Notes: generated by a model from the sequence alone, not told the origin. 64,000 bases of DNA from CAWHXG01 sp963833235 (GCA_963833235.1 CAWHXG010000001.1:558001-622000), one strand, 5' to 3'; positions 25,735 through 36,510 are shown, numbered from the stretch's first letter. Numbers and translations are program-made.

Positions 25735-27366
25735 TGACCAAGGTATCCGGCCGCGTCCGTCCGGAGACGGACGTGACACGTGACAGACCTTATCATCGGC
25801 GTCGACGCAGGCACGTCTGTTCTCAAGGCGGTCGCCTTCGATCTGACGGGCGCGCAGGTTGCCGTTGCATTCGTGCGCAATGCTTATCGACACGGGCCGG
25901 ACGGGGCGGCCACGCAGTCTATGGACCGGACATGGGATGACTGCGCGACCGCCCTGCGTGACCTTTCCGGGGAAAGTCGACAACTCTGCCCGCCGGGTCG
26001 CCGCCATGGCGCTGACCGGGCAGGGCGACGGCACCTGGCTGGTCGGGGCCGACAATGCGCCGGTTGCCGATGCCTGGCTTTGGCTGGATGCCCGCGCGGC
26101 CGCCGACCGTGTCGGATCTGGCCGTGAGCGCCAGTCGAGCGCGCGCGGTTCGAGGCGACGGGCACCGGGCTGAACACTTGCCAGCAGGGCAGCCAGCTGG
26201 CCCATATGGTGCGCCACCACCCCGATCTGCTGGACCGCGCCGAGGTTGCGCTACATTGCAAGGACTGGCTATTTCTGAACCTGACCGGTGTCCGCGCCAC
26301 CGATCCCTCTGAGGCCAGCTTCACCTTCGGCGATTTCCGCGACCCGCCACTACAGCGATACGGTCATCGAGGCGCTGGGGCTGTCGAACAGCGCCATCTG
26401 CTGCCCGACAATCTCGACGGCACGCAACAAACCATCCCGCTTGGCGTGCTGACGCCAGCAGCGGCGACGGGGTTGCGCGCGGGAACACCGGTCTCTCTGG
26501 GCTATGTCGATATGGTCATGACGGCGCTGGGGGCGGGCGTGCACACCGGCGATGCGGGCGCGGCCTGTTCGACGATCGGGTCCACGGGCGTGCACATGCG
26601 GGCGGTTGACGCGGACAATGTGCAACTGAACGCTCAGGGATACGGGCTACGTCATCTGCCTGCCGGTGCCGGACATGGTACGCAGGTTCAGACCAATATG
26701 GCGGCCACGCTTGAACATCGACTGGGCGCTGTCGCTGGCCGGCGATCTGTTGGGCGAACCGGTGGCAGCCCGCAGCCACGCGCAGATCTCGTTGAATGCG
26801 GATCGACGACGTGGATGGCGCGCTCGAGCGCCCCGGCGGCGCTGATGTATCACCCTTATATTTCCGAGGCGGGTGAACGCGGGCCCATTCGTCAACGCCG
26901 ACGCGCGCGCAAGCCTGATCGGGCTTGAACTCGAGCGCACCGGTTCCCCGACATGATCCGCGCCGTGGTCGACGGCCTCGGCATGGCGACTCGCGATTGC
27001 TATGCCGCGATGGGCTCGATGCCGGCCGAACTGCGTCTGACGGGCGGGGCGGCGCGGTCGGCCGCATTGCGCAAGGTTCTGGCCGTGCGCTGGACACTCC
27101 CGTCCGCGTGTCCTCACCGCGACGAGGCCGGTGCTGCGGGCTGCGCCATGATGGCCGCCGTCGCCATCGGCGCCTACGCCGACATGGACGCCTGCATCGC
27201 GGAATGGATCGACGCCGCTTTCGGGCGACGCCCGAGCCGCGCCGATCCGACCCTCGTTCCCGTATACGACACAGCTATTTCGAAACCTACCGCGCCACGC
27301 GCCAGCGTTGGTCCCCGTCTGGGACAGCCTGGCTGCACAGCGCCTCGTTCAAGGAGCAACACATGA
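25735..27366 (+). pseudogene. eryA: Erythritol kinase EryA (many frameshifts)
   Basis: An FGGY kinase that matches Brucella EryA block by block as I recall it: IIGVDAGTSVLKAVAFDLTG, MALTGQGDGTWLVGADN, LHCKDWLFLNLTGVRATDPS, AGTPVSLGYVDMVMTALGAG, YHPYISEAGERGP and RLTGGAARSAALRK. It would phosphorylate erythritol with ATP. The blocks lie in order but in all three frames, needing roughly a dozen single-base corrections, for example extra bases near 25971, 26343 and 26718. The ATG at 25735 has the best ribosome site; a GTG at 25780 is the alternative. The stop overlaps eryB's ATG (ATGA at 27363-27366). Confidence 0.8.
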
Positions 27367-28897
27367 CGACATATTCCAACGGTGGACCTTTTTGTCATTG
27401 GCGGAGGCATCAACGGCGCCGGGCTTTGCGCGCGATGCGGCCGGCCGCGGCCTGAGTGTGGTGCTGTGCGAGAAGGACGATCTGGCCGAAGGCACATCGT
27501 CGCGCTCCGGCAAGCTGGTGCATGGCGGTCTTCGCTATCTGGAGTATTACGAATTCCGGCTGGTGCGCGAGGCGCTGATCGAACGTGAAGTGCTGATGCA
27601 CAACGCGCCGCACATCATCTGGCCGATGCGTTTCGTGCTGCCGCACAGCCCGCAGGACCGCCCCGCGTGGCTGGTCCGGCTGGGGCTGTTCCTTGTACGA
27701 CAATCTGGGCGGGCGCAAAAAGCTGCCCGGCACCCGCACTCTGGACCTGCACCGCGACCCCGAGGGCGCGCCGATCAAGGATGCGTACACGCGCGGGCTT
27801 CGAGTACTCCGACTGCTGGGTCGACGATGCGCGGCTCGTGATCCTGAACGCCGTGGATGCGGCCGAGCGCGGCGCCGACGGTGTCTGACCCGCGTCGCCT
27901 GCACGTCGGCGCGCCGCGAAGACGGATGTCTGGCGCGTGACCACCACCAACTCGGTCACGGGCGAGACCCGCGAGTTCCAGGCCAAGGTGCTGGTCAACG
28001 CCGCGGGTCCCTGGGTCACGGATGTCGTGACGCGCGTGGCGGGATCGAACTCCGCGCGCAACGTGCGGCTGGTCAAGGGCAGTCACATCATCGTGCCGAA
28101 GTTCTGGAAGGGCGAGCAGGCCTATCTGGTGCAAAACCACGACAAGCGCGTGATCTTCATCAACCCATACGAGCGTGACAAGGCACTGATCGGCACAACC
28201 GACATCGCCCTACGACGGACGCGCCGAGGACGTCGCCGGCCGACGAGTTGGAAATCCAGTACCTGATCGACGCGGTGAACCGGTATTTCAAGGAACAGTT
28301 GACCCGCGACGATGTGGTGACGACCTTTTCCGGGGTGCGCGCCGCTGTTCGACGACGGCCAGGGCAACCCGTCGGCTGTCACGCGCGATTATGTGTTCGA
28401 CCTCGACGAGGACGCGGCGGCGCGCCGATGCTGAATATCTTCGGCGGTAAGATCACCACGTTCCGCGAACTGGCCGAACGCGGGCATGCACAAGATCGCG
28501 AAGTTCTTTCCCCGACATGGGCGCGGACTGGACCGCGATACGCCCCCCTGCCCGGCGGCGACATCGAGACGCCGATTACGACACGTTTCCGCAAGGCACG
28601 CTGAAGGTGGACTATCCCTGGATGCCGCGCGATCTGCGCCGCCACTACGGGCGGCTCTACGGCACGCGGATTCGCCGTGATTGCGGGCGATGCGACGATC
28701 GTCTGACGGGTCTGGGACGGCACTTTGGCGGCACATCTCTACGAGGCCGAGGTGCGACTATCTCGCTGGCCCACGAATGGGCGCAGACCGCCGAGGATAT
28801 TCTTTGGCGGCGCACCAAGCACCGGCTGCACCTGAGCGAAGCCGAACAGTCGGCGTTCACCGAATGGTTCGACGCAGCCCAGGCGGAGGCCGCCTGA
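27363..28897 (+). pseudogene. eryB: Erythritol-phosphate dehydrogenase EryB (many frameshifts)
   Basis: A GlpD-family flavoprotein: after one base is removed the start reads MTTYSNVDLFVIGGGINGAG, then SSRSGKLVHGGLRYLEYYEF, VLVNAAGPWVTDVVTRVAG, RLVKGSHIIVPKFWKGEQ and LNIFGGKITTFRELAERG. In Brucella EryB oxidises erythritol phosphate to a tetrulose phosphate. At least ten frame changes are needed (for example about 27385, 27693, 27797, 28207, 28340 and 28411), most fitting one extra base; a few near 28565-28690 fit a missing base. All FAD and substrate motifs survive. It is more distant from the intact dehydrogenase at 16638-18296 than a recent duplicate would be. Confidence 0.8.
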
Positions 28898-28898
28898 G

Positions 28899-29871
28899 AT
28901 GCCGCTGTCGCTGTCGCTGAACACCAATCCGCTGGTCAACCGCTTTGCCGAACCCGACGATCTGATCGACACCATCGCGCGCGATATCCGCATCCGCGAC
29001 ATCCAGCTGACCCATGAGTTCATCAACCCCGGCTGGCCCGCGCCGGTGATTCGGCGACTGACCCGCGACATGGATCGAGCGCTGCAGCGCACCGGCGCGC
29101 GGGTGACCAGTCGGCATGACCGGCCCCTACGGACGGCTGAACCATTTCGGCCATCCCGACGAGGACGTGCGCCGCTACTATGTCGACTGGTTCAAGACGT
29201 TCGCCGACATCATCGGCGATCTGGGCGCGCACGTCGGTCGGCACGCAGTTCGCCATCTTCACCTATCGCGGACTACGACGATCCCGCACGCCGCGAGCGA
29301 CCTGATCGAGATCGCCATCGATTGCTGGGCCGAGGTGGCGGACCACGCCAAATCCGCGGGCCTAGACTACTGTCTTCTGGGAACCCATGAGCGTGGGCCG
29401 CGAGTTCGGCGAAACCATCGCCGCAATGCATTACGCTGCAAGACCGGCTCACCGCCGCCGACATGGCAATTCCCATGTGGATGATGGCCGATATCGACCA
29501 TGGCGATGTGACCTCGACCAACCCCGACGACACCGACCCCTACGCCTGGGCGCGGGCGGTGCCGCACGTCAGCCCGATCATTCACATCAAGCAATCGATG
29601 ATGGACAAATCCGGCCACCGGCCGTTCACCGCCGACGTTCAACGCAAAGGGCGCGATCCAGCCCGAACCGCTCCTGAAAGCGCTGACCGAAGGCGGTGCC
29701 GTCGATAACGAGATATGCCTTGAACTGTCGTTCAAGGAACGCGAACCGATGACCGCCAGGTGATTCCGCAGATCGCCGAAAGCGTCGGAGTTCTGGGCGC
29801 CCCATATCGATAGCGGCGTTGGGGTCGTTGAAACTTTGATGCGGTTTGTCGACTGGTCTAAAATGGCGTGA
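28899..29871 (+). pseudogene. eryC: EryC-like tetrulose-phosphate racemase/isomerase (frameshifted)
   Basis: A xylose-isomerase-like TIM-barrel protein of about 320 residues: LSLNTNPLVNRFAEPDDLID, IQLTHEFINPGWPAPVIRRL, MTGPYGRLNHFGHPDEDVRR, IPMWMMADIDHGDVTSTNPD and SPIIHIKQSMMDKSGHRPFT, in order, with a TGA at 29871. In Brucella, EryC was described as a tetrulose-4-phosphate racemase acting between EryB and EryH/EryI. About eight frame changes are needed, for example near 29115, 29238, 29383 and 29638. It starts one base after the eryB stop. Confidence 0.78.
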
Positions 29872-29905
29872 AGAGGCCCGTTGGGCTGAAAAAGGACGTA
29901 TCATC

Positions 29906-30860
29906 ATGGTAAAAGATCGTCTTTCAGATGACGCCGAACACTCGCTCTCGATTCGTGCGGCATGGCTGCACTACGTCGGCGGACTTCGCCAGGCCGAGGT
30001 CGCCAAACGCTCGGGGTGCCGTCGGTGAAGGCCCATCGTCTGATTGCACGAAGGCCGTGGCGAAGGCGCGGTAAAGGTGACATCGAAGGCGAAAGTGTGG
30101 AATGCATTGCGCTGGAGACGGCGATGACCGCCCGCTTTGGTCTCGAATCTGCGAAGTTGCGCCCGACCTGGACGAAGACGGGCTCCCTTCCGCACGCTGG
30201 CCCTGGCGGGGGCGGCGTTTTTGCGCCGTTGGTCGGTTAGCAGTGAGGCGATTTGACCATCGGCATCGGGCATGGCCGTACGCTGGCCGAAGCGGTCTGC
30301 GCGATGCCGGGGTTCGAGACGAACGGGATAAGCTTCGTGTCCCTGCTGGGCGGGCTGACCCGAAATTTTGCGGCCAACCCCCACGACGTGATGCACCTTC
30401 TGGCCGAAAAGACCGGCGCGCGCGCCTACGTACTGCCCGTGCCGTTTTTTGCCAACTCTGCCCGGATCGCGAGGTTCTTCTGGCTCAACGCGGCGTCGAA
30501 GAGGTGTTCGGGATCGCCGAGAATGCGGAGCTGAAATTCGTCGGAATCGGCACAGTGGGTGATGATACGCAGCTGGTGAATTCTGGCATGATTGAACCCG
30601 CCGAGATCGAGGAAATTTCACGCGCAGGCGGTGTAGCCGAAATGTTGGGCCATTTCTTTGACAGTGACGGGGTCGCGCTGGAAACACCCCTCATCTCGCG
30701 CACGTTGGCCGTGTCGCTGTACGAAGGGCGTCAGGACCGCATCGTTGCACTGGCCGGTGGCCCCGAAAAGGAGGCCCCGTTGCGTGCGATCCTGAAAAGT
30801 GGGCGCCTTTCAGGGTTGATAACGGACGAGCGCACCGCCGCCGCGCTGTTGAAAACGTGA
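29906..30860 (+). pseudogene. eryD: SorC/DeoR-type regulator EryD (frameshifted)
   Basis: A sugar-responsive regulator: an N-terminal helix-turn-helix (SIRAAWLHYVGGL, then QAEVAKR and a shifted GVPSVKAHRLIA), and a C-terminal sugar-binding domain with IGIGHGRTLAEAVCAMPGFE, SFVSLLGGLTRNFAANPHDV, VGIGTVGDDTQLVNSGMIEP and VALAGGPEKEAPLRAIL. EryD represses the ery operon in Brucella and is relieved by erythritol. The reading frame changes several times between about 30010 and 30480; the last 120 residues are unbroken to the TGA at 30860. It follows eryC by 34 bases. Confidence 0.8.
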
Positions 30861-31217
30861 CGAACCGGCTGGCAAGTCCGATGATTTCGATGTGGTCGCG
30901 AGTGCGACGCCTGGCGACGCATGACATGACGAATGTGTTGGACCAGCTGCGCCACATGACAACCGTCGTCGCGATACCGGCGATGTCGAGATGGTGAATA
31001 CCAGGAGCCGGTTGATTGCACCACGAACTCATTGCTGCTGCTGAAGGCTGAACAAAACCCGCGTCCGACAACCTTGTCGCACGCGCGCTCGACGCGGGCA
31101 GGAAGGCGGGTCTGGATGCCGAAGCGGTAGCCGGCCGAGGTTCTGACAGTCGCTATGTGTGACCCTGCCGCGTAAATTCGGTGGGGGGCATGGCTCCCCT
31201 ATTCCTGGGCACACGTA
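30861..31217. other. Region after eryD, no recognisable gene
   Basis: About 360 bases with only short broken frames in all directions. One stretch near 31050-31140 reads like coding sequence (VARALDAGRKAGLDAEAVAG) but cannot be assigned. Probably the remains of a gene disrupted by the insertion sequences to the right. Confidence 0.4.
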
Positions 31218-31406
31218 CCCCACGGCCTCTAGGACGGGGATGCCGAATGCACTGAGGCCGTTCATTACGGCCACACGAAGCTGAAGTTCGGCGGCCCGAC
31301 CGTCAGGTCGCCGCGCCGTCAGCCGTTGGCCTAGCAGTTTCAAGCAGGGCATCTTCGTCTCGTCTCGGCGCGACTTCGGCGTGGTATCCGCTCGGTTTCC
31401 GCCAAA
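31218..31406 (-). pseudogene. IS5-type transposase C-terminal remnant
   Basis: The minus strand encodes KSRRDETKMPCLKLLGQRL then VMNGLSAFGIPVLEAVG, the typical C-terminus of IS5/IS903-type DDE transposases, where a conserved ETKMHC-KLLGER-MAR block carries the catalytic Glu. Only about 63 residues remain. The catalytic Asp residues and the rest of the element are not found, so this is a truncated IS copy. Confidence 0.7.
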
Positions 31407-31657
31407 GTGCCCGTCCAAGTTATTTCTTTGACCGAAGGGTCTGATTGCGCGCAGGGGGCCGCCGTGTCGGGCTTGCGGAGTTCTGCGGTCCTGCGGGGCG
31501 GGATCGCGGCATGGCCCGGCGGTCAGCGATGGCATTGTGACGCGTGCGGGTGTCTTAGGCGCCGTCTGCTGTGACGCTGCCGATCTCCTGAGCGGGCGGG
31601 ATCTGGTCGAGCAGTTCTTGCACATGGGTGCAGCGTCGGCATTGCGACTGGTGAACT
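31407..31657. other. IS-derived filler, no gene seen
   Basis: About 250 bases between the IS5-type remnant and the IS3 element. Short frames only; probably decayed mobile-element DNA, but no family could be assigned. Confidence 0.35.
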
Positions 31658-31739
31658 CTGAGCTGCTCCCCGAAAATCGGACAGTGACGGAAGCTACGAT
31701 CTGACGTCTGCTGATCTCCAAGAACGAGGAGATCAGAAC

Positions 31740-32034
31740 ATGAAGAAACGCAGGAACCATGACGCGGGGTTCAAGGCCCGTGTGGCGCTGGAGGCCGTGA
31801 AGGGCGAGCGCACGGTGTCGGAACTGGCCGCCGAATATGGCGTGCATCCGACGATGATCCATCAGTGGAAGAAGGCTCTGCTGGAGGGCGCGGCTGACAT
31901 CTTTGAGCGAGGCGGCAAGAGGGCGCCCGAGATCGACGAGGACACGGTGCGGTCGCTGCATGCAAAGATCGGGGAGCTGGCTGTGGCCAACGATTTTTTG
32001 TCACAGAAAGCTCAAGCCCTGGACCGGCAAGTGA
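31740..32034 (+). pseudogene. IS3 OrfA (frameshift at the end)
   Basis: Helix-turn-helix subunit of an IS3-family transposase: MKKRRNHDAGFKARVALEAV, ELAAEYGVHPTMIHQWKKAL, GELAVANDFLSQK. The family's ending KLKPWTGK-stop appears one base out of frame from about 32009 and would end at 32034 after removal of one base; as given, the frame runs on to 32147. The N-terminal DNA-binding part is intact. Confidence 0.8.
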
Positions 32035-32042
32035 GGCGCGGG

Positions 32043-32879
32043 ATGATCGAACGAACCACCCAATGCTGTCGGTCGGAGCGCAATGCCGTCTGCTGTCGAT
32101 CTCGCGGTCGTCGTTCTACTACGAGCTGCAGGGCGAGACGGCGATGAACCTCGACCTCATGTTGGTGATCGACAAGCAGTTCCTCGACACGCCGTTTTAC
32201 GGCGTCCGGCAGATGACGTGGCACCTGCAGAACGAGGGGCATGCCGTGAACGAAAAGCGCATCCGTCGACTGATGCGGCTCATGCGCCTGATGCCGATCT
32301 ACCAGAAGCCCGACACCAGCAGGCCTGCGAAGGGGCACAAGACCTACCCCTATCTGCTGGGCGGGCTGCGGGTCGATCGGCCCAACCAGGTCTGGTGCGC
32401 CGACATCACCTACATGCCGATGCGCAGCGGCTTCCTCTATCTGGTCGCCATCATGGACTGGCATCACCCGGAAGGTGCTGGCTTGGCGGATATCCAACAC
32501 GCTGGAGGCCGACTTCTGCGTCGAGGCGCTGAACGAGGCGATCCACAAGTTCGGCCCGCCCGAGATCATGAACACCGATCAAGGATCGCAGTTCACGTCC
32601 TTCGCCTGGACCGACCGGCTGAAACGGGTCGGCAGCCGGATCTCGATGGACGGCAAAGGGCGCTGCATCGACAACATCTTCATCGAGCGTCTCTGGCGGT
32701 CCTTGAAGTATGAATGCGTCTATCTGCACGCCTGGGAAACCGGATCGCAGGCTCGGCTCGGAATCGGGCGCTGGATCACCTTCTACAACCACCAACGCCC
32801 TCACACTGCCCATGGCGGACAACCGCCCGCCGTGGTCTACTTCAACGCATTGAAACCGATCAGCAGGTGCAGGCAGTAG
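32043..32879 (+). pseudogene. IS3 OrfB transposase (frameshifted)
   Basis: DDE integrase-type transposase of about 278 residues. The HTH_21 region (YGVRQMTWHLQNEG, NEKRIRRLMRLMRL) is followed by VWCADITYMPMRSGFLYLVA with the first catalytic Asp, then after a frame change IMNTDQGSQFTSFAW with the second Asp and FIERLWRSLKYECVYLHAWE with the Glu. Frame changes are at about 32055 (one base missing) and 32462 (one extra base). All three catalytic residues are present, as in active copies. Confidence 0.82.
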
Positions 32880-32924
32880 CTTAAATTACCCGAAAATCTG
32901 TCCAAGGGATGGGGAGTAGCTCAG

Positions 32925-33256
32925 TGCTTCCACGGATGTTGGAAACGCGAACGCCGCCCGGGAGAGCGGCGCTCAAGCATCTTATAATTCAGAGAATTTT
33001 GGTTGCGGGAGTAGGATTTGAACCTACGACCTTCAGGTTATGAGCCGTGTCGAGCGAACCATGAACAATCACTCGTAACCGCGAGTTCTTGCGCAGTTTC
33101 CGACACTTGTCGATCCCGGAGCCGAGGCTCCGCTTCGCACGATCTGTCGGGATTGCGCAGCGTTTTTCGGCCTCGTGCTTCCACAATGCTTCCAAATCTC
33201 GCTAGCACGATTGTTATGGAAGCAGTGCAATCGGCTCAACTTCGGCTGTCGCTCCG
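32925..33256. other. Left junction of the tRNA-fMet island, no gene seen
   Basis: Holds the displaced 3' flank of tRNA-fMet: a hairpin at about 32950-32972 resembling the one beside the intact tRNA, then the 49-bp repeat (32998-33046), then about 210 bases of island-end DNA with no gene. At 33176-33194 is TGCTTCCACAATGCTTCCA, which recurs with two changes at 62458-62476. Confidence 0.6.
32998..33046. repeat. attL: 49-bp repeat of the tRNA-fMet 3' part
   Basis: Identical over 49 bases to 62542-62590: begins TTTGGTTGCGGGAGTAGG and ends CAGGTTATGAGCC. It covers the T arm, variable region and anticodon arm of tRNA-fMet in antisense, but the D arm and 5' acceptor strand are absent, so no functional tRNA is made here. 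Confidence 0.92.
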
Positions 33257-33939
33257 TTATTGGCCTCCATCTGAACGCTTCATGCGTAGGCGCATAACCT
33301 TTCCTTTGCGAGGGCAAATGAACTGAATCACAGCACGCTCTGACACCAGCTCAGTCTTCTCTATTAAGAAACTTGGCGCCTCTCTGAAGTCGCTGTCTTC
33401 GACACCCGCCTCTCCGAGCTTGTTCTCGCTGAAGGTGTAAATCCGCTCAGTGTTTGAAAACAGAGACCGCAAGAAGCCTCCCAAGCCCTCGGTAATCTCC
33501 TTCAATCTCAGACTCAGCCGCCCGCTTTCGTGGCGAATGCTGACTAGTCTGAAAAATCCGTAGTCTTTGGTCCAGTCAGTCCTCGCGCCGACAGAGGAGC
33601 CGGAGGGGGCGTAGATCGCCGTGCTAGGCTGGCCCGCTAGGCGGTCAGCGCATGGGCGTTTTGGCCAAGGCCAACCCAAATCATCGAAAAACACTCGCCC
33701 TCCGTGCTCGCTTTGGTAGAAGAACACGCTCTTGCCGCAGACGGGGACACTTGGCGTTCGGATTTCAGGTAAGATCGCGGCTCATCAAACACCGCCTTGG
33801 CCGGAGCCGGCTGCGCAACATACCGAACCGCCCTACCACCATAGCCGCCGCTGCAGCCACCACTGAGATGGATGGGAATTGTTTTCCCCTCGACCTTGCG
33901 GAACGTGATTTGCCCACCGCATCGATTACATTTCGGCAT
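33257..33939 (-). pseudogene. Zinc-ribbon protein (apparent frameshift)
   Basis: The N-terminus MPKCNRCGGQITFRKVEGKT carries a CxxC pair, then IPIHLSGGCSGG. A second ribbon-like part, VCGKSVFFYQSEHGGRVFFD then DLGWPWPKRPC, is in a neighbouring frame, so the frame shifts near 33745, fitting one missing base. The remaining 110 residues (to 33257) have no motif I recognise. The pairing of CxxC, 'GGCSGG' and 'LGWPWP' recurs in small zinc-ribbon proteins of mobile elements. Function unknown. First gene inside the left end of the island. Confidence 0.6.
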
Positions 33940-34004
33940 AAGTGGAGTCCGATCCCGCCGCGTTACGTGAGCGTTGCTGGAGGTTCATTTCCATGCCCAA
34001 CTCA

Positions 34005-34370
34005 TTAGTCTCTACCCTTCGGGGTGTACTCGTATGAAAGGCTGCTTATGCTTCCTTTCTTTACCTTTGCGATCAATCCAAAATCTGGAACGGACTGCGC
34101 GACCACCGCGATGTCATACGCTCTAAGATAGGGAGGGCCTTTAGCTCTCCCGTCCTCGGTTTTCTGGCAGACTTTTACAGTTGCTACAAAGCGTGTTCCT
34201 ATCGGGAACATCTCTCGCAGTTTCCTTGGGAACTCCACCCGGATGTTCTGATCAAATTGAGTGCGGGGGCGCACCCTCGGACGGGAAACGTGCTCATCGC
34301 GGCATGTTTCGAGTTCCACATTTTCGAAGAACAGCCCAACTTGGTTCTCTAAGCTCGGATTTCCTACCAT
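34005..34370 (-). CDS. Hypothetical protein, 121 residues
   Basis: Begins MVGNPSLENQVGLFFENVEL and ends SSLSYEYTPKGRD. The middle (VEFPRKLREMFPIGTRFVAT, VKVCQKTEDG) looks like a small beta-rich domain. Lower GC than the flanking chromosome and no recognised family. A weakly supported but plausible gene given clean frame and codon use; 65 bases upstream of the zinc-ribbon gene in the same direction. Confidence 0.5.
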   Translation of the reverse strand: MVGNPSLENQVGLFFENVELETCRDEHVSRPRVRPRTQFDQNIRVEFPRKLREMFPIGTRFVATVKVCQKTEDGRAKGPPYLRAYDIAVVAQSVPDFGLIAKVKKGSISSLSYEYTPKGRD

Positions 34371-34497
34371 CAGCTGACCTCTAGTGACAGTTTGGCGATC
34401 GATTACAGGCTATCTGATCCTGATATTCTTTCAAGTTGGCCCCATAGTCAGTCACCAACGCTTCGCTGGACAGCGGAACTTTGGGGTCGCATGATCA

Positions 34498-35821
34498 TCA
34501 ATCACCGCGCTCCATTCGTGCGCTCCACGCGGCTTTGCCAATGCCCCTGCGATCGACCCGGCTCTCCATCGCCAGAGATGACTGGACCACCATCTCCTTG
34601 CGCATCCGGGACGAAAACTGTCGGCCAACGCGTCGTGCAAGCAGTTCGAGTTCACGGATCATCTCTCGCCCTCGATCCAAATTCTCAACATAGCGGCGGA
34701 AATGGTGCAGTTCGCGTTCGATGTACTTCTCAGCCTCACCAAAAGCCCCGTCCTGGTTCATCTGGGCCGCCGCAGCGACGACATGGGCACTCCAGGTCCC
34801 CGCTACGATTGCCGCAATCTCCGTATCACGGGGCTGAGCCTTGTTGGCCGCGCCATCCACGGCTCCAAGCCTAAGTCGCACAGAGCCAGTTTCGAGCTTG
34901 GACCGATCGTCAACAGCCCGTCCACTGGCGGTCACCTCGAACGCGAGCTCGTCGTTCTGCCGAGCCTTGGAACAGGTGATCTTGAATACCGCCACGCGCT
35001 CGATGTCGTTCTGGACCGGCCCGAGTGGAACGAGAATGCAACCGTTGCGGATCTCGGATCCTGTCCGCCCCAGGACCTCGACCCGCACGCTTGTCGGTAC
35101 AGCGAGCTCGATCTGCGCATCCTCCACGACAGTCCCGAAGATGTCGTCCAACTCTCCCAGAAGCACCGAGGAAATCTCGCTCGTCAGTTCCGCATCGTGC
35201 AGACGGCCGCCACCACTCTCGGCGATGCCGCGAAGCAGCTGCTCGTCGTAGCCGTCGCCGATGCCCAGCGTCGAGGTCAGAACACCGCGCGTCCTGAGTT
35301 CACCAGCGTGCTCGCGCAGTTCTTCCGGATTTACGATCCCTTCATTGGCGTGACCGTCACTCAGGATGATGACGCGTGGAGTCATCCGCGGGTCTTCTTC
35401 GGCGATCCTGGCGGCGCACTCGACACCGGCGAACCACCCCCCCGACAGGAGCGTCATGCCCCGCGTCTGAAGGCGCGAAATCTCCGAACGAATGCGGGCA
35501 GCGTTGTCGGTCGTTACCGCTACGGCATCGAGATGAACGAGGACATCGGACGCAAAGGACACCACAGTGAGACGATCTCGATCCGTCAGGCGTTCTGCCA
35601 GTCCGAGGGCCGCCTCCTTGGCCGCCTCGAGCTTTCCACCTCCCATCGAACCGCTGGCATGGATTACGAGCGAGATGTTGAGGGGTGCGCGTTCTGCCGG
35701 GCGGCGGTCATCCTTTCGGGGGGCCTTCAGTCGGGCGACGAGGTAGCGCACCGAGTTCGCCGCCCTCCCAGAAGAGCTTGCGGTCAAAGGCGGCAGCGGC
35801 GGTGAAGTTCACATCAGTCAT
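34498..35821 (-). pseudogene. von Willebrand factor A domain protein (N-terminal frameshift)
   Basis: About 440 residues. The likely start is MTDVNFTAAAAFDRKLFWEG at 35821, which overlaps the MerR gene by 8 bases. One extra base at about 35762 then shifts the frame to NSVRYLVARLKAPRKDDRRP, and the rest is unbroken. The vWA domain (residues 45-230) has the MIDAS-like SLVIHASGSMGGGK, but the first Asp of D-x-S-x-S is His. RVIILSDGHANEG and TSTLGIGDGYDEQLL are typical vWA strands. A long helical C-terminus follows. Such proteins often work with a co-regulator or ATPase; here the partner is the MerR-type gene. Confidence 0.75.
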
Positions 35822-36503
35822 TTCTTGCTCTCCCGGTAAGAATGGCGCGGAACTGGTCCGCGAGTTGCTCGAAGAGGACCCGCTCGCGAGGCTCGAGATC
35901 GCCGCGCACGGAAAGTTCGAGGTCCGGCGTGACGGAGATCCGCGTCCAGACCGCCCATCGCGAGCGCCTTGGAGCCGGCGCTTCCAGAACCTTCTCCAGC
36001 TGAAGGATCAGCTGCTCGATGCTCGCCAGTTCCGCTTGGCGTTCGTCGGAGCGGGGCATGCGGTAGGACGGCATCGAAGGCTTGTTGAAACCGGACTCAG
36101 GGGACCGCCGCTCCGACGCGCTCGAAGCGAACTTCTTTTGAAGGAAGTCCATCGATCGCTGTGGCGGCCCCTCCGCGACGCTTTGCGCCTGGATCCGCCG
36201 GAGGTAATCGCGCGCCGATCCACTCGATGCCGAAGTCGGGCCGGCCTCAAGCGCCCACTCCCGGATCTGATCCTCCGTCGCCATCATGAAACGGCGACCG
36301 ATCTCCGACAGCGACAACCCGTGCAGGTCCTTGAGCGCGCGAACCGCCAACGCGCGATCCGCGTTGCTGGCAGGGTATCGTGCGCCGCGTCCGGGCTTGA
36401 AGGGCGGAGAGAGCAGTCCCTCGCTGACCCATGATCGCAAGGTGCGCGCCTCGACCCCCGTGCGATCGCTCAGTTCTTCGAGTGAGAGGTCATTGTTCAT
36501 CAT
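35814..36503 (-). CDS. MerR-family transcriptional regulator
   Basis: About 229 residues. The N-terminal winged helix reads LSLEELSDRTGVEARTLRSW then VSEGLLSPPFKPGRGARYPA, typical MerR. The C-terminal half holds a helical region (ASIEQLILQLEKVLEA) and a beta-rich tail with no effector motif that I recognise; the usual metal-binding cysteines are absent. The start at 36503 or 36500 lies a few bases after a good promoter. It overlaps the vWA gene downstream, so the two are co-expressed and the regulator likely controls its own operon. Confidence 0.85.
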   Translation of the reverse strand: MMNNDLSLEELSDRTGVEARTLRSWVSEGLLSPPFKPGRGARYPASNADRALAVRALKDLHGLSLSEIGRRFMMATEDQIREWALEAGPTSASSGSARDYLRRIQAQSVAEGPPQRSMDFLQKKFASSASERRSPESGFNKPSMPSYRMPRSDERQAELASIEQLILQLEKVLEAPAPRRSRWAVWTRISVTPDLELSVRGDLEPRERVLFEQLADQFRAILTGRARND

Positions 36504-36510
36504 AGCCAGC

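Larger units (their letters stand above)
31658..32924 (+). mobile_element. IS3-family insertion sequence
   Basis: A complete element of about 1.27 kb. The ends are imperfect inverted repeats, CTGAGCTGCTCCCC at 31658-31671 and GGGGAGTAGCTCAG at 32911-32924 (13 of 14 matching). It carries overlapping orfA and orfB. No clear target duplication flanks it. Its right end lies about 70 bases from the left repeat of the tRNA-fMet island. Confidence 0.82.

Noticed and set aside
33001..33046. A second tRNA-fMet gene
   Set aside because: Only the 3' part is present; the sequence diverges in the anticodon stem and there is no D arm or 5' acceptor strand. It is the attL copy.
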